From the NCBI RefSeq assembly GCF_012273895.1, contig NC_052106.1, positions 6,696,001-6,760,000 on the forward strand: DNA of 64,000 nt, written 5' to 3'. The translations under genes were made by a program, and so were the position numbers. The notes under the pieces are model-generated. The model ran no database searches. It was not told the origin of the DNA and was given only the letters and a program-made list of their open reading frames with translations. Below, piece by piece: positions 37,024 through 49,270 of the stretch (its first letter is position 1; every line of letters begins with the position of its first letter). The DNA comes from Zerene cesonia (Eukaryota > Arthropoda > Insecta > Lepidoptera > Pieridae).

Positions 37024-37180
37024 TATATATATAAACAAAAATGAGCCCTCACGTGTTAAACTAAGCGTATTGCGCTTAGTTTATTACATAACGAACTCGA
37101 GAACGGCTCAACCAAGTCAGCTATTTTTATACATTTTCGTTAAAAGTCAAGGAAGGTTCTTATGTAGAGAAACCTGAGTG
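37024..37180. repeat. interspersed repeat fragment with 11-bp hairpin
   Basis: taaactaagcg at 37057-37067 and its perfect complement at 37073-37083 lie between an AT-rich lead and a gaacggctcaacc block. This order of blocks is familiar from lepidopteran repeats, but the family is not named. Confidence 0.45.
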
Positions 37181-37827
37181 GACAATTAATATCGTATAAA
37201 ACCTTCATTTAAATATTTTTAGAAAATAGCTATATCTAAATATGGTACAATAACTTGATTTCCCTTAAATAACGTATACACTCCCATAAAAAGCACATGC
37301 GTCTCAAAACCACCCACTTCATAACCGTAACTGGGAGACCATAAAGTACACAAACTGAAACGAATTTTTCTCAGCAGCTTCGGGAAACGTATGAAAACGT
37401 AAAATATGTTATTTGTTTAGCGGAATGAATTTAGATCACCCTTGAGCGGGTGTTTTCTTAGCATTAGCGTGAGGCGCTACTTTAAATCCCGCGACTGTGC
37501 ATGATAGGGTTGACAGAAACCTGTTTGTGTGTGTCTAAAATATGAAGGTGCATTATAAAATGATAACTTCATATTGGTTTAGCAAGAATTTAAATAAACG
37601 ATATGGTTATTTTTCAATTAAAATCAAGAAAGAAATGTTTTTTTTTCAAGTATGTTCTGTCTGCCCCAGCCTTGCCCTTGGTACATATATTAATTGGTAT
37701 ATATACTGGGTACATGCACTCGGTGATAACGTATCAATGGTGAAAGAATTTTTTAAATTGTCCAGTACTTCCTGATATTAGCGGGTACAAATAAACTATT
37801 CAGTTGCATATTATTGGTATAGAAAAT

Positions 37828-37830
<3 letters not shown>

Positions 37831-37859
<29 letters not shown>
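37831..37859. repeat. (AC)n microsatellite
   Basis: About 14 CA units. Confidence 0.95.
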
Positions 37860-37861
<2 letters not shown>

Positions 37862-38078
37862 CAACACTCATAATTGACAAATTATGAGGAACGGGATGGA
37901 CGTGTAACCTGTCTATTCTCAAAATCCCATCTCCTATGTTTCATTCCACATATTCATCAAAATTGCATATTCTGCTTCATAAAATATTGAATGAATAAAT
38001 AAATCATAACCAATAAATACATGGTAATCTTTATATTAACCTTCAATACAAAACAAATAGAAAGCTAATTTGACACCA

Positions 38079-38276
38079 TCCTACTATTTAAAATGCGAAA
38101 GTTTGTAAAGATGTGTATGTGTTTGTTGCTCTTTCACACAAAAACTACTGAACTTATTGCAATGAAATTTCGTACGTAGATAGCTGGACAACTGTATATA
38201 TTATATATAATATAGGCAACTTTTTGTCCAGACATTCTGGGATACGGACGCGAGTGCAACCGCGGGGCGCAGCTAG
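38079..38276 (+). mobile_element. Lep1-type Helitron-like element
   Basis: TCCTACTATTTAAAATGCG to ggggcgcagCTAG. A tatattatatata expansion sits in the middle. Confidence 0.8.
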
Positions 38277-38822
38277 TAGTCAATACTAATCACGGCGCAT
38301 ATCCCATTAAAAAACTCCGCAGCAGCAGCCCTACAGCCACAAAATTCGCCACTTATTCCGCGTCGCCTCCCCTCACAATAGCACTGTATGTTATAATTTT
38401 TGCTTTCCCCAAATATATTTGAACAAAAGACGCCGTAATGAATGTATAGGAACCGTGATTAAGCATTGTTACGTTCGAATGTATTCTTGCGAAGATACTT
38501 TTATTTCTTATTTCGTATGCATAATACTGCGACTGGGATATTGGGATTCGCACTATTCTTGAGTTTTGTATTCGTATTTTTCGTACGACGTAATAACTGT
38601 GACGTGTTCGAGAAAAATTAAGAAGTTGTTTCATGACTTAAAATACGTGATATCTCTGGATATTTTTATCATTAGTGGTATCAGTTAGGATTAAATCCTG
38701 GGTTGAGATTAATAGAAAAGACCAGTAATAAAAAGTTCAGTAGATGCTTGAGGGGATGATGGATTATCTATATAATTGTCCATTACGAAAATTAATCAGG
38801 GAAAGAGGTAAAATATCATACT

Positions 38823-38982
38823 TCCTGCTAATATTATAAACGCGAAAGATTGTATTTTTGGATGACAAAACAGCTTATCGTATCTTTATGAAATTTGGTA
38901 CAGACATAGATAATAGTGTGGATTAGCGCATAGGCCACTTTTTCCTGGGTACCACGCGAGTGACGTCGCGAGTTACAGCTAG
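38823..38982 (+). mobile_element. diverged Helitron-like element
   Basis: ttcctgctaatattataaac to gcgagttacagCTAG. The interior is short and diverged from the main family. Confidence 0.65.
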
Positions 38983-41315
38983 TATACCTATAAAAAGTAT
39001 TATTACCTTAATTGTTTGATACCTATTTGTATTGCTACAGCGATGTACTTAGCTATAAGGTTAGGTGAGGTGTTTGATTTAATAAATTTGATTTGATTTG
39101 ATTTGATTAACTTTCGGTTATATCTCATAGTTGTGAATGTGTTTTTGAAGAATGAACTCTTAATCGAATTCATATTTCGAACATCGACCGAAACGTTCTC
39201 ATAAACTTTCACACGAATTAAAACTAAATTAAACAGCACTACAGACCTCCTCGGATGAAACTTTCACAGTTCTTATATATACCGATTCTTTTCCAATTAT
39301 AGCATTATTTGCAACCTCATTGTTACGAGGAAATGTTAATAAAAGGGTGAATATTAGTATATTTATTGATTTTCAAATTAAGTTATTTCGTAGCTGTTGA
39401 GATATTACATAGGTTCGATGGTCAGTTAACAGCATTTTAACAGAGGTTCCCAAAACAGATTCCAAAATAGAATAAACTCTTCTTCGATCATTCCTTATGT
39501 TAAATCAATGGTAATTTTTCAAATAATTGTGCATTTTTCGATGTGTTTCTTTCCAACTGACATAAAATGGGGTTTCTCTGAGTGTATTCTATTTTTAAAA
39601 CCCGATAACTCAGTGGTCTTTCATCCGATATATTTCTTTGAATATTAAAAACAAGAAATAAATCACATCATTTTGAATAACATAACTAAACATAATAAAT
39701 ACACCGGAACAAGAAAATACCTCCCTCTCAGTACTGTATAAATATTAAAATACCCACAAAACATAATTATTTAAATAACAATAAAAATAAATACCTTATC
39801 ACTCTCTCCCACGTCTCCTTTCCATCACAAAACTTGGATGGAGAGTTATACACGTCCGCAAATGTACTTGAGATTTGGGTGACCATTATATACAAAATTG
39901 GCGGACATTGTTTCAATGGATTTATTTGTTTATCTAGTTGCATGTAAGATGGTTAGAGATAATATCGAGTCATATGGGTGAGTCATTTTAAATGTTACAT
40001 TTTAAAAGTAATTTTTTGTATAAAAAGCATAATTATCAATTACGTATAGGCAGGCATAACGTGTTTTACATTATCATAAAAATATGTATAATCTGTGAGA
40101 TGTTAAATAAAGTAGTTTTGGGTGATAATAAGCGTTTTAATTTAGAGAATTTTACTTTTAAGTAAAGTTAGCAATTGGCAAATGGAGTGTAAATAATTTA
40201 GCAAATTTTAATTATTAACTTTATATAAACAATATTTAATATCCCAAAATAATTTTTTAATTATTTTACTATACATTTGTATATCGCTGCAGTAAAATTG
40301 TGTCTTATTATCCGTAAAATCCAAAACGAATGTGCACCGCATCGAAGTAAGAAGGCAATTGTTCTCAAGATTGGTTTAAGCCTCCGCATGTGATCTTAAT
40401 TAATGAATGCGAACGAATGACTAAGCTTATTTCGTTAATTTATTTATAACGGAATGAAAGGAACGGGGGAGCCGACACAATGTGTAAAATTGTATACGAT
40501 TCCACATTTCGAATTTCGAATCATTCCAGCAATTTCGAAGTTTGCGTAATGGCGGTGTCACACGATCGTTTTGCATCCAACTCGCTTGATGGATTGGCTT
40601 GATACAGTGAACATTTTTTTTTGTTAATTTTTTCTCTTACTCTTACTTTAACAATTGAATGTATGCAAAACGTGTAAGATTAATTTCTTATCACGCTACT
40701 AAAACTTTCTTAAAAAAATATCCACAATGAATTTCGTAAAAATCTAAATAATATAATCTATCACCGTTTAAGACGATTCCTAATTAGTCATAGAATTAAC
40801 AAAATCATCACCAACTAACATTAATGCATTAATAAAGTATCCGACTGTTTCTATCTACCTGATTAAACTAAGTATATAATACATAGTGTATACTTACCTA
40901 GTATTCATAAAAAAAATAAAAAATAAAAATTTTAAATTTATTGAACAATATAGTTTTCCTAATCCTAATATAGCTTTCGCTGTGTTTCAGGAGTCTGTGT
41001 CTTCCCGATACAGTACATAATAGTTATTTAGACACAATAAATTCATATTAACGAAGTACCTATAAATAATCAAAATATGTTTAAAAATCAAGCCACTAAA
41101 ACGATAAACATTATTGACGAACTATATAAAACCAGCAAGGCATGAATTAAAACTCAATAATTAACACTAACCTCGTTTATTTTCTAATTTTAAATTATAC
41201 AAGCCCTGTCCAGAGGCTATCTATATCTAACTATCTAACCCAAACATATAATATTTAAACGCATACATTTTGGCAATTATAATCCAGAGATTATATCTAG
41301 TGATCTATCTAGTGA
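38983..41315. other. non-coding DNA, no gene seen
   Basis: No supported exon. It holds an (ATTTG)n repeat at 39086-39108 and a non-repetitive, moderately GC-richer block at about 40320-40600 that could be regulatory. Confidence 0.45.
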
Positions 41316-41476
41316 AAGTATAAGCAAAGTCGCGTCTGTCCCTATGTATCTACACGCAACGTAATATGTATGCTTAGATCTTTAAAACTACACAACAGAT
41401 TTTGATGGGGGTTTTTTAATAGATACACCGAATAATAATACACCGAAGTTAATGCGTGCGGATCTGCAAAAGCTAG
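41316..41476 (+). mobile_element. degenerate Helitron-like element
   Basis: agtataagcaaagtcgcgtc, atgcttagatctttaaaact and the final ctgcaaaagCTAG give the reverse order of blocks at 31523-31905, so this copy is on the opposite strand. Confidence 0.55.
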
Positions 41477-41760
41477 TGTTTATATAAAACCGATTTACAA
41501 AACATAATTGTCTTTCTATTATTCAAATCGCAAACTATTTATGCATCAGTCAATGGAACGCTAAAACATCTCCAGTCACAGGTTAATATTTCACCGCTAC
41601 GATAAGGCTTCGTTGAACATTAATGCTCTCTAGTTACCGTATGAATATTTCAAATGAACTCGATGTGCCGATAATGTGAGCTTTTTGTAGCGTCAGCAAA
41701 ATATTGCTGTCGTTTTTTAAACCGTTCAAAATTTTATTGACAAACTGATGATATAACATG

Positions 41761-41961
41761 CTAGCTGCGCCCCGTGGTTTCACCCGCGTAGGTCTGTATC
41801 CCGTAGAAATATCGGGATGTAAATTTGCCTATGTGTTATTCCAGCTGTCCAGGGTATGTACGTACAAAATTTCATTGCAATCGGTTGAGTAGTTTTTGCG
41901 TGAAAGAGTAATAAGCATCCATCTATACTTACAAACTTTCGCGTTTATAATATCAGTAGGA
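41761..41961 (-). mobile_element. Lep1-type Helitron-like element, full length
   Basis: CTAGCTGCGCCCCGTGG at the left to ttataatatcagtagga at the right, 201 bp. Confidence 0.85.
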
Positions 41962-42593
41962 TATTGTGTTATATTTGACATGGATACTGAAATTTTGCAT
42001 TAATTATATCAACATTGAATACTAGGTGTCAGCATAACTGACAAACACTGTACTTTTAATCACATTTAAAGATCTATTTATAATACGTGGTCTGCAATTA
42101 AATTTGATTTGAAGATTCGTTCTTTTTGTAGTAAATTACCATATTGGATCTATTTTGGCTCACAGTTGATCTCTTAATTTTCATAAAATAATACTTTAAA
42201 ATACAAATAGTTGTCAAAAGATGTCAATAGTTACACATATTTGCTACACAGCAAACGATAATAAAACTCAACGAATTACTGTGTGCTAAAATCCTAGCTA
42301 AATGCATGAAAACCAAAATGCATATTAAAAAAAGATATTAATAATTTATATAGGGTAGTTTTTTTTGCTGACGGATTTTCTTATAGACTGCAGGTCTAGT
42401 GATAAGGAGCGCACACACTACCGCTTCAGAATCCAGACATATTTTAAGTAAATTTCCAGATAAAATATGAAAAAGTCAACTCTTGAATGGTTCGTTGGAA
42501 ATATAGAGAATTTTTTGCTTGAATATTTTTAATTTAACTCTACCGCGAGGACGTTTTGTTTTACGTTTCGAGTTGTGTTATAAGTTTTATAAA

Positions 42594-42759
42594 TCTATAC
42601 TAATATTATAAAGCTGAAGAGTTTGTTTGTTTGTTTGAACGAACTAATCTCAGGAACTGCTGGTACGTTTTGAAAAATTTTTTCAGTTTTTGATAGAACA
42701 TTTTTTGAGGTAGGCTTTAGGCTATATGTACCACGGGCTATGTCGGGACGGACCGCTAG
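42594..42759 (+). mobile_element. Helitron-like element, second subfamily
   Basis: TCTATACTAATATTATAAAG, then gctgaagagtttgtttgttt, ending gggacggaccgCTAG. It has the same kind of termini as the Lep1-type copies but a different interior. Confidence 0.8.
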
Positions 42760-43751
42760 TAAATAATAAATATGAGAAATGTATATATTTGTTTTTTTTT
42801 TATAATTAATGTTCATCATTACTAAACCCTTTAAACATATTGTTACTAACAAAACGAGTCTTCATAGTTGCTCGATTAAATGAATAAATTATTAAATTAT
42901 TATTACTATTATTCAAAAAGGTACTTTTAATTACATATTTTTTATTTGTATAAAAGTGCCTGCCAGCGCCAGGTCAACGCCTGGCACAAGCTGAACTAGA
43001 TCCTTTTTGGCGGTACTGTGGGACACGCTATTGTTGTACTTTTTTTTCTCTTTTCTATTATTATTTACTTTTGTTTTAGTTGTTTATTTTATTATTTTTT
43101 ATTTCATATGTGTTTTTGTGTTTCATGTCGCCAAATAAATGTTTTTTCTTTCTTTCTAAAAAAAAAATTATAAGTAAGCCCCCTATTTTTTATCAAGATG
43201 TAAACTATTGTCTCTATCTACCTTTGAAGTCTCGATATCCTGACTTGCATCGGTGTCTAAATGATCATCCAATCATCCTTCACCACCAAAATATTCAAGC
43301 ATAACTGAACAAACTACATATAATAAAAAGCGACCACCCCAACCTAACAAAATTACCACAAACTCACGTTGCTGGAATCTCCCAGTCTCCGTTATACGTC
43401 ATTTCATTCGATTATATTTAATTCCACGTTCCGTGTGTCTCTCAAGATTTTTCTCGTCTTATTAGATCCAGTCTGTGGTTCGCATAAGATCGTCTGCTGA
43501 ATATGTGCATAAATATATTGGGTACGTTCAAATTTCGTTCATTGTTTTACATTTGTTCTGCGAATCGTCTACGATTGTGATTTTCTATTGAACTGAAATT
43601 TTATATTAAAAATATTAATTATTAAATATTATATTAAATGTTATATTGTGGCTGTTTATTTACGTATTGGTGGTATTTTTAGTTTATTTAGCATTGTTTT
43701 GAAGTAGGATTAGTAGTTATTATCGGACTGCGAAAGATGATATATGTAGGA
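42760..43751. other. non-coding DNA, no gene seen
   Basis: No supported exon. A gcgccaggtcaacgcctggc hairpin lies at about 42965-42984. The frame at 43080-43304 is hydrophobic low-complexity. Confidence 0.45.
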
Positions 43752-43951
43752 CTAGCTGCGCCTTGCGGTTTCACCCGCGTAAGTCCATATCCCGTCTGAA
43801 TATCGGGATAAAAAGTTGCCTATATGTTATTCCAGTGGTCTGGCTATCTACGTACCAAATTTCATTGCAATCGGTTGAGTAGTTTTTGCGTGAAAGAGCA
43901 ACAAACACACACACATCCTTACAAACTTTCGCATTTATAATATTAGTAGGA
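43752..43951 (-). mobile_element. Lep1-type Helitron-like element, full length
   Basis: CTAGCTGCGCCTTGCGG to tttataatattagtagga, 200 bp, close to the family consensus. Confidence 0.85.
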
Positions 43952-44048
43952 AGTAGAGAGAGAATTTATTAAATGAAACACAAAGGAAATATGTTAAATT
44001 ATACTACATATTATAGAAACAAATCTGTTTATTTTATACTTAATACCA

Positions 44049-44215
44049 GCTGACCCTGCTAACGCTGTTTCTTCCTTACTCTGATGAAAAATAGACGTTA
44101 GCCGATACTTAAACCTAACCGATATGCATACAAAATTTCATAAAAACCGGTCTAGCGGTTTCGAAGAACGGTAGCTAACATTGTGACACGAGATCTTATA
44201 CATCTCTTGTCTTAA
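44049..44215. repeat. interspersed repeat fragment
   Basis: gctgaccctgctaacgctgt ... aaaatttcataaaaaccggt ... acattgtgacacgagatctt. This block order is common in lepidopteran short elements. Exact family unknown. Confidence 0.5.
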
Positions 44216-44607
44216 AAACGAATATTTAATTTTTTAATCTATTTAGTTAAACGCGTAGTAAAGTAGCACAATGGATTTAAGCCGTCTTAATGAGTTGTTA
44301 TCGCCTTAATTGTGATAGTAATACTGATGTAATGTTACCAATATAATAGCGTATTTTCCGTGCGAAATTTTCTCAGTCGAATTATAATGAATATTGAGAA
44401 ATTTAGAATTCATCTCAATGAAAATTTAGTTACAAAATTTTCACGATATCACGTTTCTTGTTTTCAATAATTGCTTGTTAGAGTTTTTAATAAAGTAGAT
44501 TTATAAAGATCTAGACAGGATAATAATATAATAGATGATAATAGAGCTTGCCCGCTCTAACATAAAAAAGTAATGTATATATTCGTGTTTTTTTCTTTTT
44601 TTATTTT

Positions 44608-44820
44608 TATTTCACAGTCGGCAATGGAGCTGGTGGAACGCCTGATGGTAAGCGCTACCACCGCCCATTAACATTTGGAGAGGCATGAGGTCCATTGCAG
44701 ACCTGACGCCTCTACAAATGGATTGTCGACTTTAAATTGGGAAGGGATTAAGAAAGGATTGGCGATAGGAATAAACGAAAGGACTGGGAAGGGGAAGAAA
44801 GACTACCACATACAGATATA
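44608..44820 (-). mobile_element. LINE/SINE 3' end element, minus strand
   Basis: Reverse orientation of 29851-30175: T-rich tail, then ggcaatggagctggtgg, ctaccaccgcccattaac and a purine-rich region. Confidence 0.65.
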
Positions 44821-44845
44821 ATTAAAATATTACATATTATATTAG

Positions 44846-44950
44846 AATATCGGGAGAAAAAGCCCTATATACCAATTTTATTGCAATCGGTTCAGTAGTT
44901 TTTGCGTGAAAGAGCAACTACAATACAATGCAATTACAATATTAGTAGGA
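44846..44950 (-). mobile_element. truncated Lep1-type Helitron-like element
   Basis: Retains attgcaatcggttcagtagt, gcgtgaaagagcaac and a terminal attagtagga. The CTAG end is missing. Confidence 0.65.
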
Positions 44951-45229
44951 TTCCAGAATAAGAATCAATCGTGTGTTTATTAAATTAAAGCTTGGAAATA
45001 AAGCAACATAATATTAACAGTGTTACCCAAACGAGACTGCGGTACGTCTGTCTGTCGCAATCTAACTGCAATTTTGTATGAGGAGACAAAAATTATAGCA
45101 TGTAGATTTAATTATGGAAAGGTAGTATTAAAATACGTCTAGACAATGGAGTCGATTGTTTCATGTTTTATTCTGTCGAAGTGTTTATCAGAAAGATAAT
45201 GTCAACTTAAACATTTGAGCTTTTATCGA

Positions 45230-45293
45230 CAACAAACATCCATCCATCCATCCATCCATACTTACAAACTTTCGCGTTTACAATATATGTACC
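45230..45293 (-). mobile_element. Helitron-like 5' end fragment with (ATCC)n
   Basis: Five ATCC units followed by cttacaaactttcgcgttta-caatat, the 5' end of the Lep1-type family. Confidence 0.6.
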
Positions 45294-47227
45294 TAGCATG
45301 CGAAATTGCAAATTATCGTAAAATTGTGATCCATTAATATTGCAACGCATAAATTTGATTGAAATTTAACGAATTATTAATTTTAAAATAAATCGTAGTT
45401 ATGTATTTATCATCCTAGCTCTCAAATGGATGGGCGGATTTCAATGTGTTTTGTATCAAAGATGGTGATGGTCACGAAATGTCGGGTTGTATATTTTTTC
45501 GCAATTGTCTCACTCTGGGTGTGATGTGAAAGGGCTCGTCTCGTAAATTACTTTATACTATGTCATATTCCACATTCAAAATTGTCCACAAAATGAAGTC
45601 TGGGTTTTTATTTTTAATTTAATTTATATACAGATTATAATCATGTTAAATGGAGTATAATATACCGGTTTTTCCAATTGACTGGTTACATATATACTAG
45701 ATCTCGTCCGCTGTTTTGCCTTCGTCATATGTTTCATCATTAATAATGAATATAATAATTTGTTTGAGATGGTAACCTCTATCATTGTTCGTCTGTACAA
45801 TATTATTTAAAATAAACAAGAGCCTTCTTAAATGAACAAAGATTTAAGCCAAAGTCCCTATTATGTGCAACTATGCTTTCATGTGAACAATGGATCATAT
45901 AAATAATTTAAGCAAATAACGCATATCAAACGTGGAAACAATGTGATTTCTCATGTAATTTGTAGATTGTAGATATTCGAAATTAAATCGCCATTAGATA
46001 CGTATGTGTGTTTTGAATCCGGTCCGAGAGATCTTAATCTTCGTAACTCTATGGTAATTTTCACTAAATTTCTTATTCGTTTTAAAACATTCATTGTTAG
46101 GATTGCTCCAATGTGAATGATCTTTTTTGTTTGATTGACAAGGGATATTTTATTGTTGAGGATTTTTGAATACTAACCTAACCTGAATAGTAACTGATTT
46201 TTATAGAACGACTTTTCGCAATTTAAATAAAAACAAAAATTTTAAATTGTCCCTTGCATCTTATACAGAGTACCTACACGTAAGGAAATTATTGAATCCT
46301 GGCGATCGTAATCAGTTGACAAATGTCATTGATAAGTGTACTAAGTTTGAATTAAAATCTGTCTGTTTAAAGAGGGTAAAAATTCAGTGCATATAAACAT
46401 ACAGGTGAAGCTAATAAAAGCGTGTTATTAATGATTATTTTCATAATTAAATCGTTAATTGCGTACAATTATTATCATAACAATTCTATCTACACAATTT
46501 AAAACTCACTATTTTTAACAATAAAGCCTTTTGGAATAAACCATAATTTTTGCTATTTAAATTATTTTGAATTTTTAATTTTATATAAGCGCCATCTAGC
46601 GAAAATTATTAAATACACAAAAATATGTTAGCTCCCGTTCCAATGAAAGTACCATACTTTTTCAAGAGATGACGCTATATAAAGTTCTGTAATGTTTTTA
46701 AATAACAAATATTATATTATTATCTTAATTAATTAAACGTGTAAAATATGAAACCTTACAGATACGTCAACAATTTATCGAAATTGAAGCTTTAATAATA
46801 TGGTTTTTAATATACTAATTTGTTATTTCAACGATTGTCGCATTGAAATATTATTATAAAATATGTGCTTCATATTTACTGCCATCTTTATTCTCTTTAT
46901 AATACTCAATATTATTAAAAAAACTTTCTCAAGATTTTCAGAGATGACGCGATAAAAAGCAATAAATGTAATTTTGATCGTACAAAATAAAAATTTATAA
47001 GTGTATAATCTATGATAAAAACCCTGTTTTACTATCAAACTATAAAAGATTGAAAATTAATAAAAAGATACAACCTATTAAAATTAATAAAAAGTATGAA
47101 AATAGTTTTCTTAGATTTCAAAAACAAAAATGTTGTCTTTGAATACTTTAAATTATATACCTATATATTAATATACCTATAAATTATATACCTATATATA
47201 ATTCTATGTTACGTAAGTATTCTCGTC
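45294..47227. other. non-coding DNA, no gene seen
   Basis: No supported exon. It has a CTCF-like agcgccatctagcg motif at 46588-46601 and a short AT-rich tandem repeat at about 47150-47205. The minus-strand frame at 46823-47038 is AT-rich translation without features. Confidence 0.5.
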
Positions 47228-47391
47228 ATATCGTATCCCGTAGGAATATCGGGATAAAAAGTTGCCTTTATGTTATTCCAGTTGTCCAGCTGTCTACGTA
47301 CCAAATTTCATTGCAATCGGTTCAGTAGTTTGCGTGAAAGAGCCACAAACGCACACACATCCTTACAAACTTTCGCATTTATAGTATTAGT
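47228..47391 (-). mobile_element. Lep1-type Helitron-like element, 3' truncated
   Basis: atcccgtaggaatatcggga to gcatttatagtattagt. The CTAG end is missing. Confidence 0.7.
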
Positions 47392-47400
47392 ATTATTTTA

Positions 47401-47628
47401 TTTAAATATTATGAATGTGAAAGTTGGTGAGGATGGGAGTATGTATATACGTTTGATACTCATTTACGTGAAAACCACTGAACAGATTTTGGTGATACAT
47501 AGCTGTGTATTCGCAGTACAAATAACAGATACAAAGATAATATATACACTACAGATACCACAGATTACATACTACACACAGAGCTATCGAAATATATTGC
47601 TTTTAGGTGAAACCGCGCGACACAGTTA
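47401..47628 (+). mobile_element. diverged Helitron-like element, head to head with its neighbour
   Basis: aatattatgaatgtgaaagttgg at the left and gtgaaaccgcgcgacacagttag at the right. It lies 9 bp from the oppositely oriented copy at 47228-47391. Confidence 0.6.
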
Positions 47629-47940
47629 GTCAATAATAATTTGTGATAGCAGTAAATTAATTACTTTTAAATAAATCTATATTTTTACCACATTTCTAAG
47701 AGATATAATGCTATAAATATTTTCATCGATTTTTTTTAACATATATTTCGTCATATCTATCCTTCGTATGTCCCAAAACAATACATTTACATGTTGCAGG
47801 TAGAAATTCATGTTTCGTCTTTTCGTAAAATAACCTAAAATGTAAAACAATGCTAATTTATTTGTACAATTAAACAAAATTACCTCAAGTGGAATTATAT
47901 AAAAAAGACAATGTCGCGGCACACAATGAGAATGAAAACA

Positions 47941-48262
47941 TATGTGGTAGTTGAGCATGCTATGGCACGGATTGGGCCAGCTCGCACCGGGAAGTTCCAC
48001 ACCCCCACAGAAGACCATCGTGAAATACTTACATACTGCTGTTTCATACGGTGACTGGGGGGCGCATGCCCGTTTCTTCTCCTCACCTTTCCTTTCCTTT
48101 ATCAATTACAATCCTTTCTTAATCCCTTTCAAATTTGAAGTCGGCAATTCGAAGAGGCGTAAGGTCCGCAATCGACCTTACGCCTCTCCAAATGTTCATG
48201 GGCGGTGGTAGCGTTTACCATTAGACGACCCACCAGCTCCATTGCCGACGATAACATAAAAA
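47941..48262 (+). mobile_element. LINE/SINE 3' end element
   Basis: attgggccagctcgcaccgg, tgttcatgggcggtggtagc, cgacccaccagctccattgc and an A-rich tail. It is collinear with 29851-30175. Confidence 0.65.
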
Positions 48263-48282
48263 AATACATAAATTTATTTTTA

Positions 48283-48388
48283 TATATATATCGCTACAAA
48301 CGGAAGTAGCGTTTACCATCAGGCGACCCACCAGCTCCATTGCCGCCAGCTACATAAAAAAATATATAAATATATATATCGCTACAAA
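48283..48388 (+). mobile_element. 70-bp truncated element copy with 18-bp target duplication
   Basis: The 18-mer tatatatatcgctacaaa occurs at 48283-48300 and 48371-48388. Between them (48301-48370) is only the last part of the LINE/SINE 3' end, gtttaccatcaggcgaccca to an A-rich tail. It inserted just downstream of the longer copy. Confidence 0.75.
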
Positions 48389-49270
48389 AAAGCACAAAAT
48401 CACCTATCTACAACACATGTTGTCAACAACATTAATCCAACGATAAAAATCCTTTCATACTAATGGACTACCGTATTATCTCGAGTGCGATTTCACTTAC
48501 ACGTCTCAGTTGCTGTTTATTATGGTGAAAATATAAACGACTCAATGTAGTTAGACATGTACAGCGGCCGAGATATAGATGTAGGTATACCGAGGTTTCT
48601 CATCAATTGGACTTATGAATTTGTTGATGTAAGTATTCAATTATTCCTTTATACAAAAGTTACTTTCATACGGAGGGGGCATTACGCCAGGTTACAAAAT
48701 AGGACTAAATGACATCAATTCCATATCAGACACTCATTATAAATCTGTGGACTAATCAACGATTTATAGAGTAAAAAAACAAATATAATGTAGTTTAATT
48801 GAGAACTCCATTTCTCTGTGGGAATGTAGATTAAAAAGTTTATAAAGACTAGTTGTGTTCCGCGGTTTCATCTGCGGAATAAAAACTGTAGAAAGAGCTT
48901 TATCTCGTCTTTCCATATTGTTTAAGGAGATTTTGAAAAAATTGAGCTTATGTTTGACTTGCATTTTGCACCTATTTGCCGCTGAAATTCGAAGCTCAAG
49001 TTGAAATGGAAAAGATATAAATGTATAAATCGAGAAAAAAAAGCACTCCCTTTACTAGCTTATATATTACATTACCCAAAAGGAAGCGAAGTGAGCTTTT
49101 TCTCATTTTTTAAATCTGAAAGATAAGAGTTTAATAAACATTTATATATTCTTATAAATGGTTATGGTGGATTCTTATAAAACGCCATATAGCAGGAATC
49201 GATGCAAATTCACTGAAATTAAGTAATTATTCTAGATTAAGATATACATTTGAATATTATACAATTACAG

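Larger units (their letters stand above)
36544..38078. other. non-coding DNA with simple repeats
   Basis: No supported exon. It includes TTGGTTTG repeats at 36930-36952, a repeat fragment at 37024-37180 and an (AC)n tract at 37831-37859. Confidence 0.5.

Noticed and set aside
38353..38634. 93-residue open frame on the minus strand
   Set aside because: Unusual for this AT-rich DNA, but no motif, membrane segment or splice partner could be identified. It could be revisited with homology searches.
45239..45260. CRISPR-like or functional short tandem array
   Set aside because: A simple (ATCC)n microsatellite at the end of a Helitron-like fragment.
47677..48105. 142-residue open frame on the minus strand
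   Set aside because: It runs antisense through a LINE/SINE 3' end element.
49250..49270. Start of the GPCR at 49250
   Set aside because: The codon there is TTG, not ATG, and an intron acceptor ends at 49270. The first coding exon is elsewhere.
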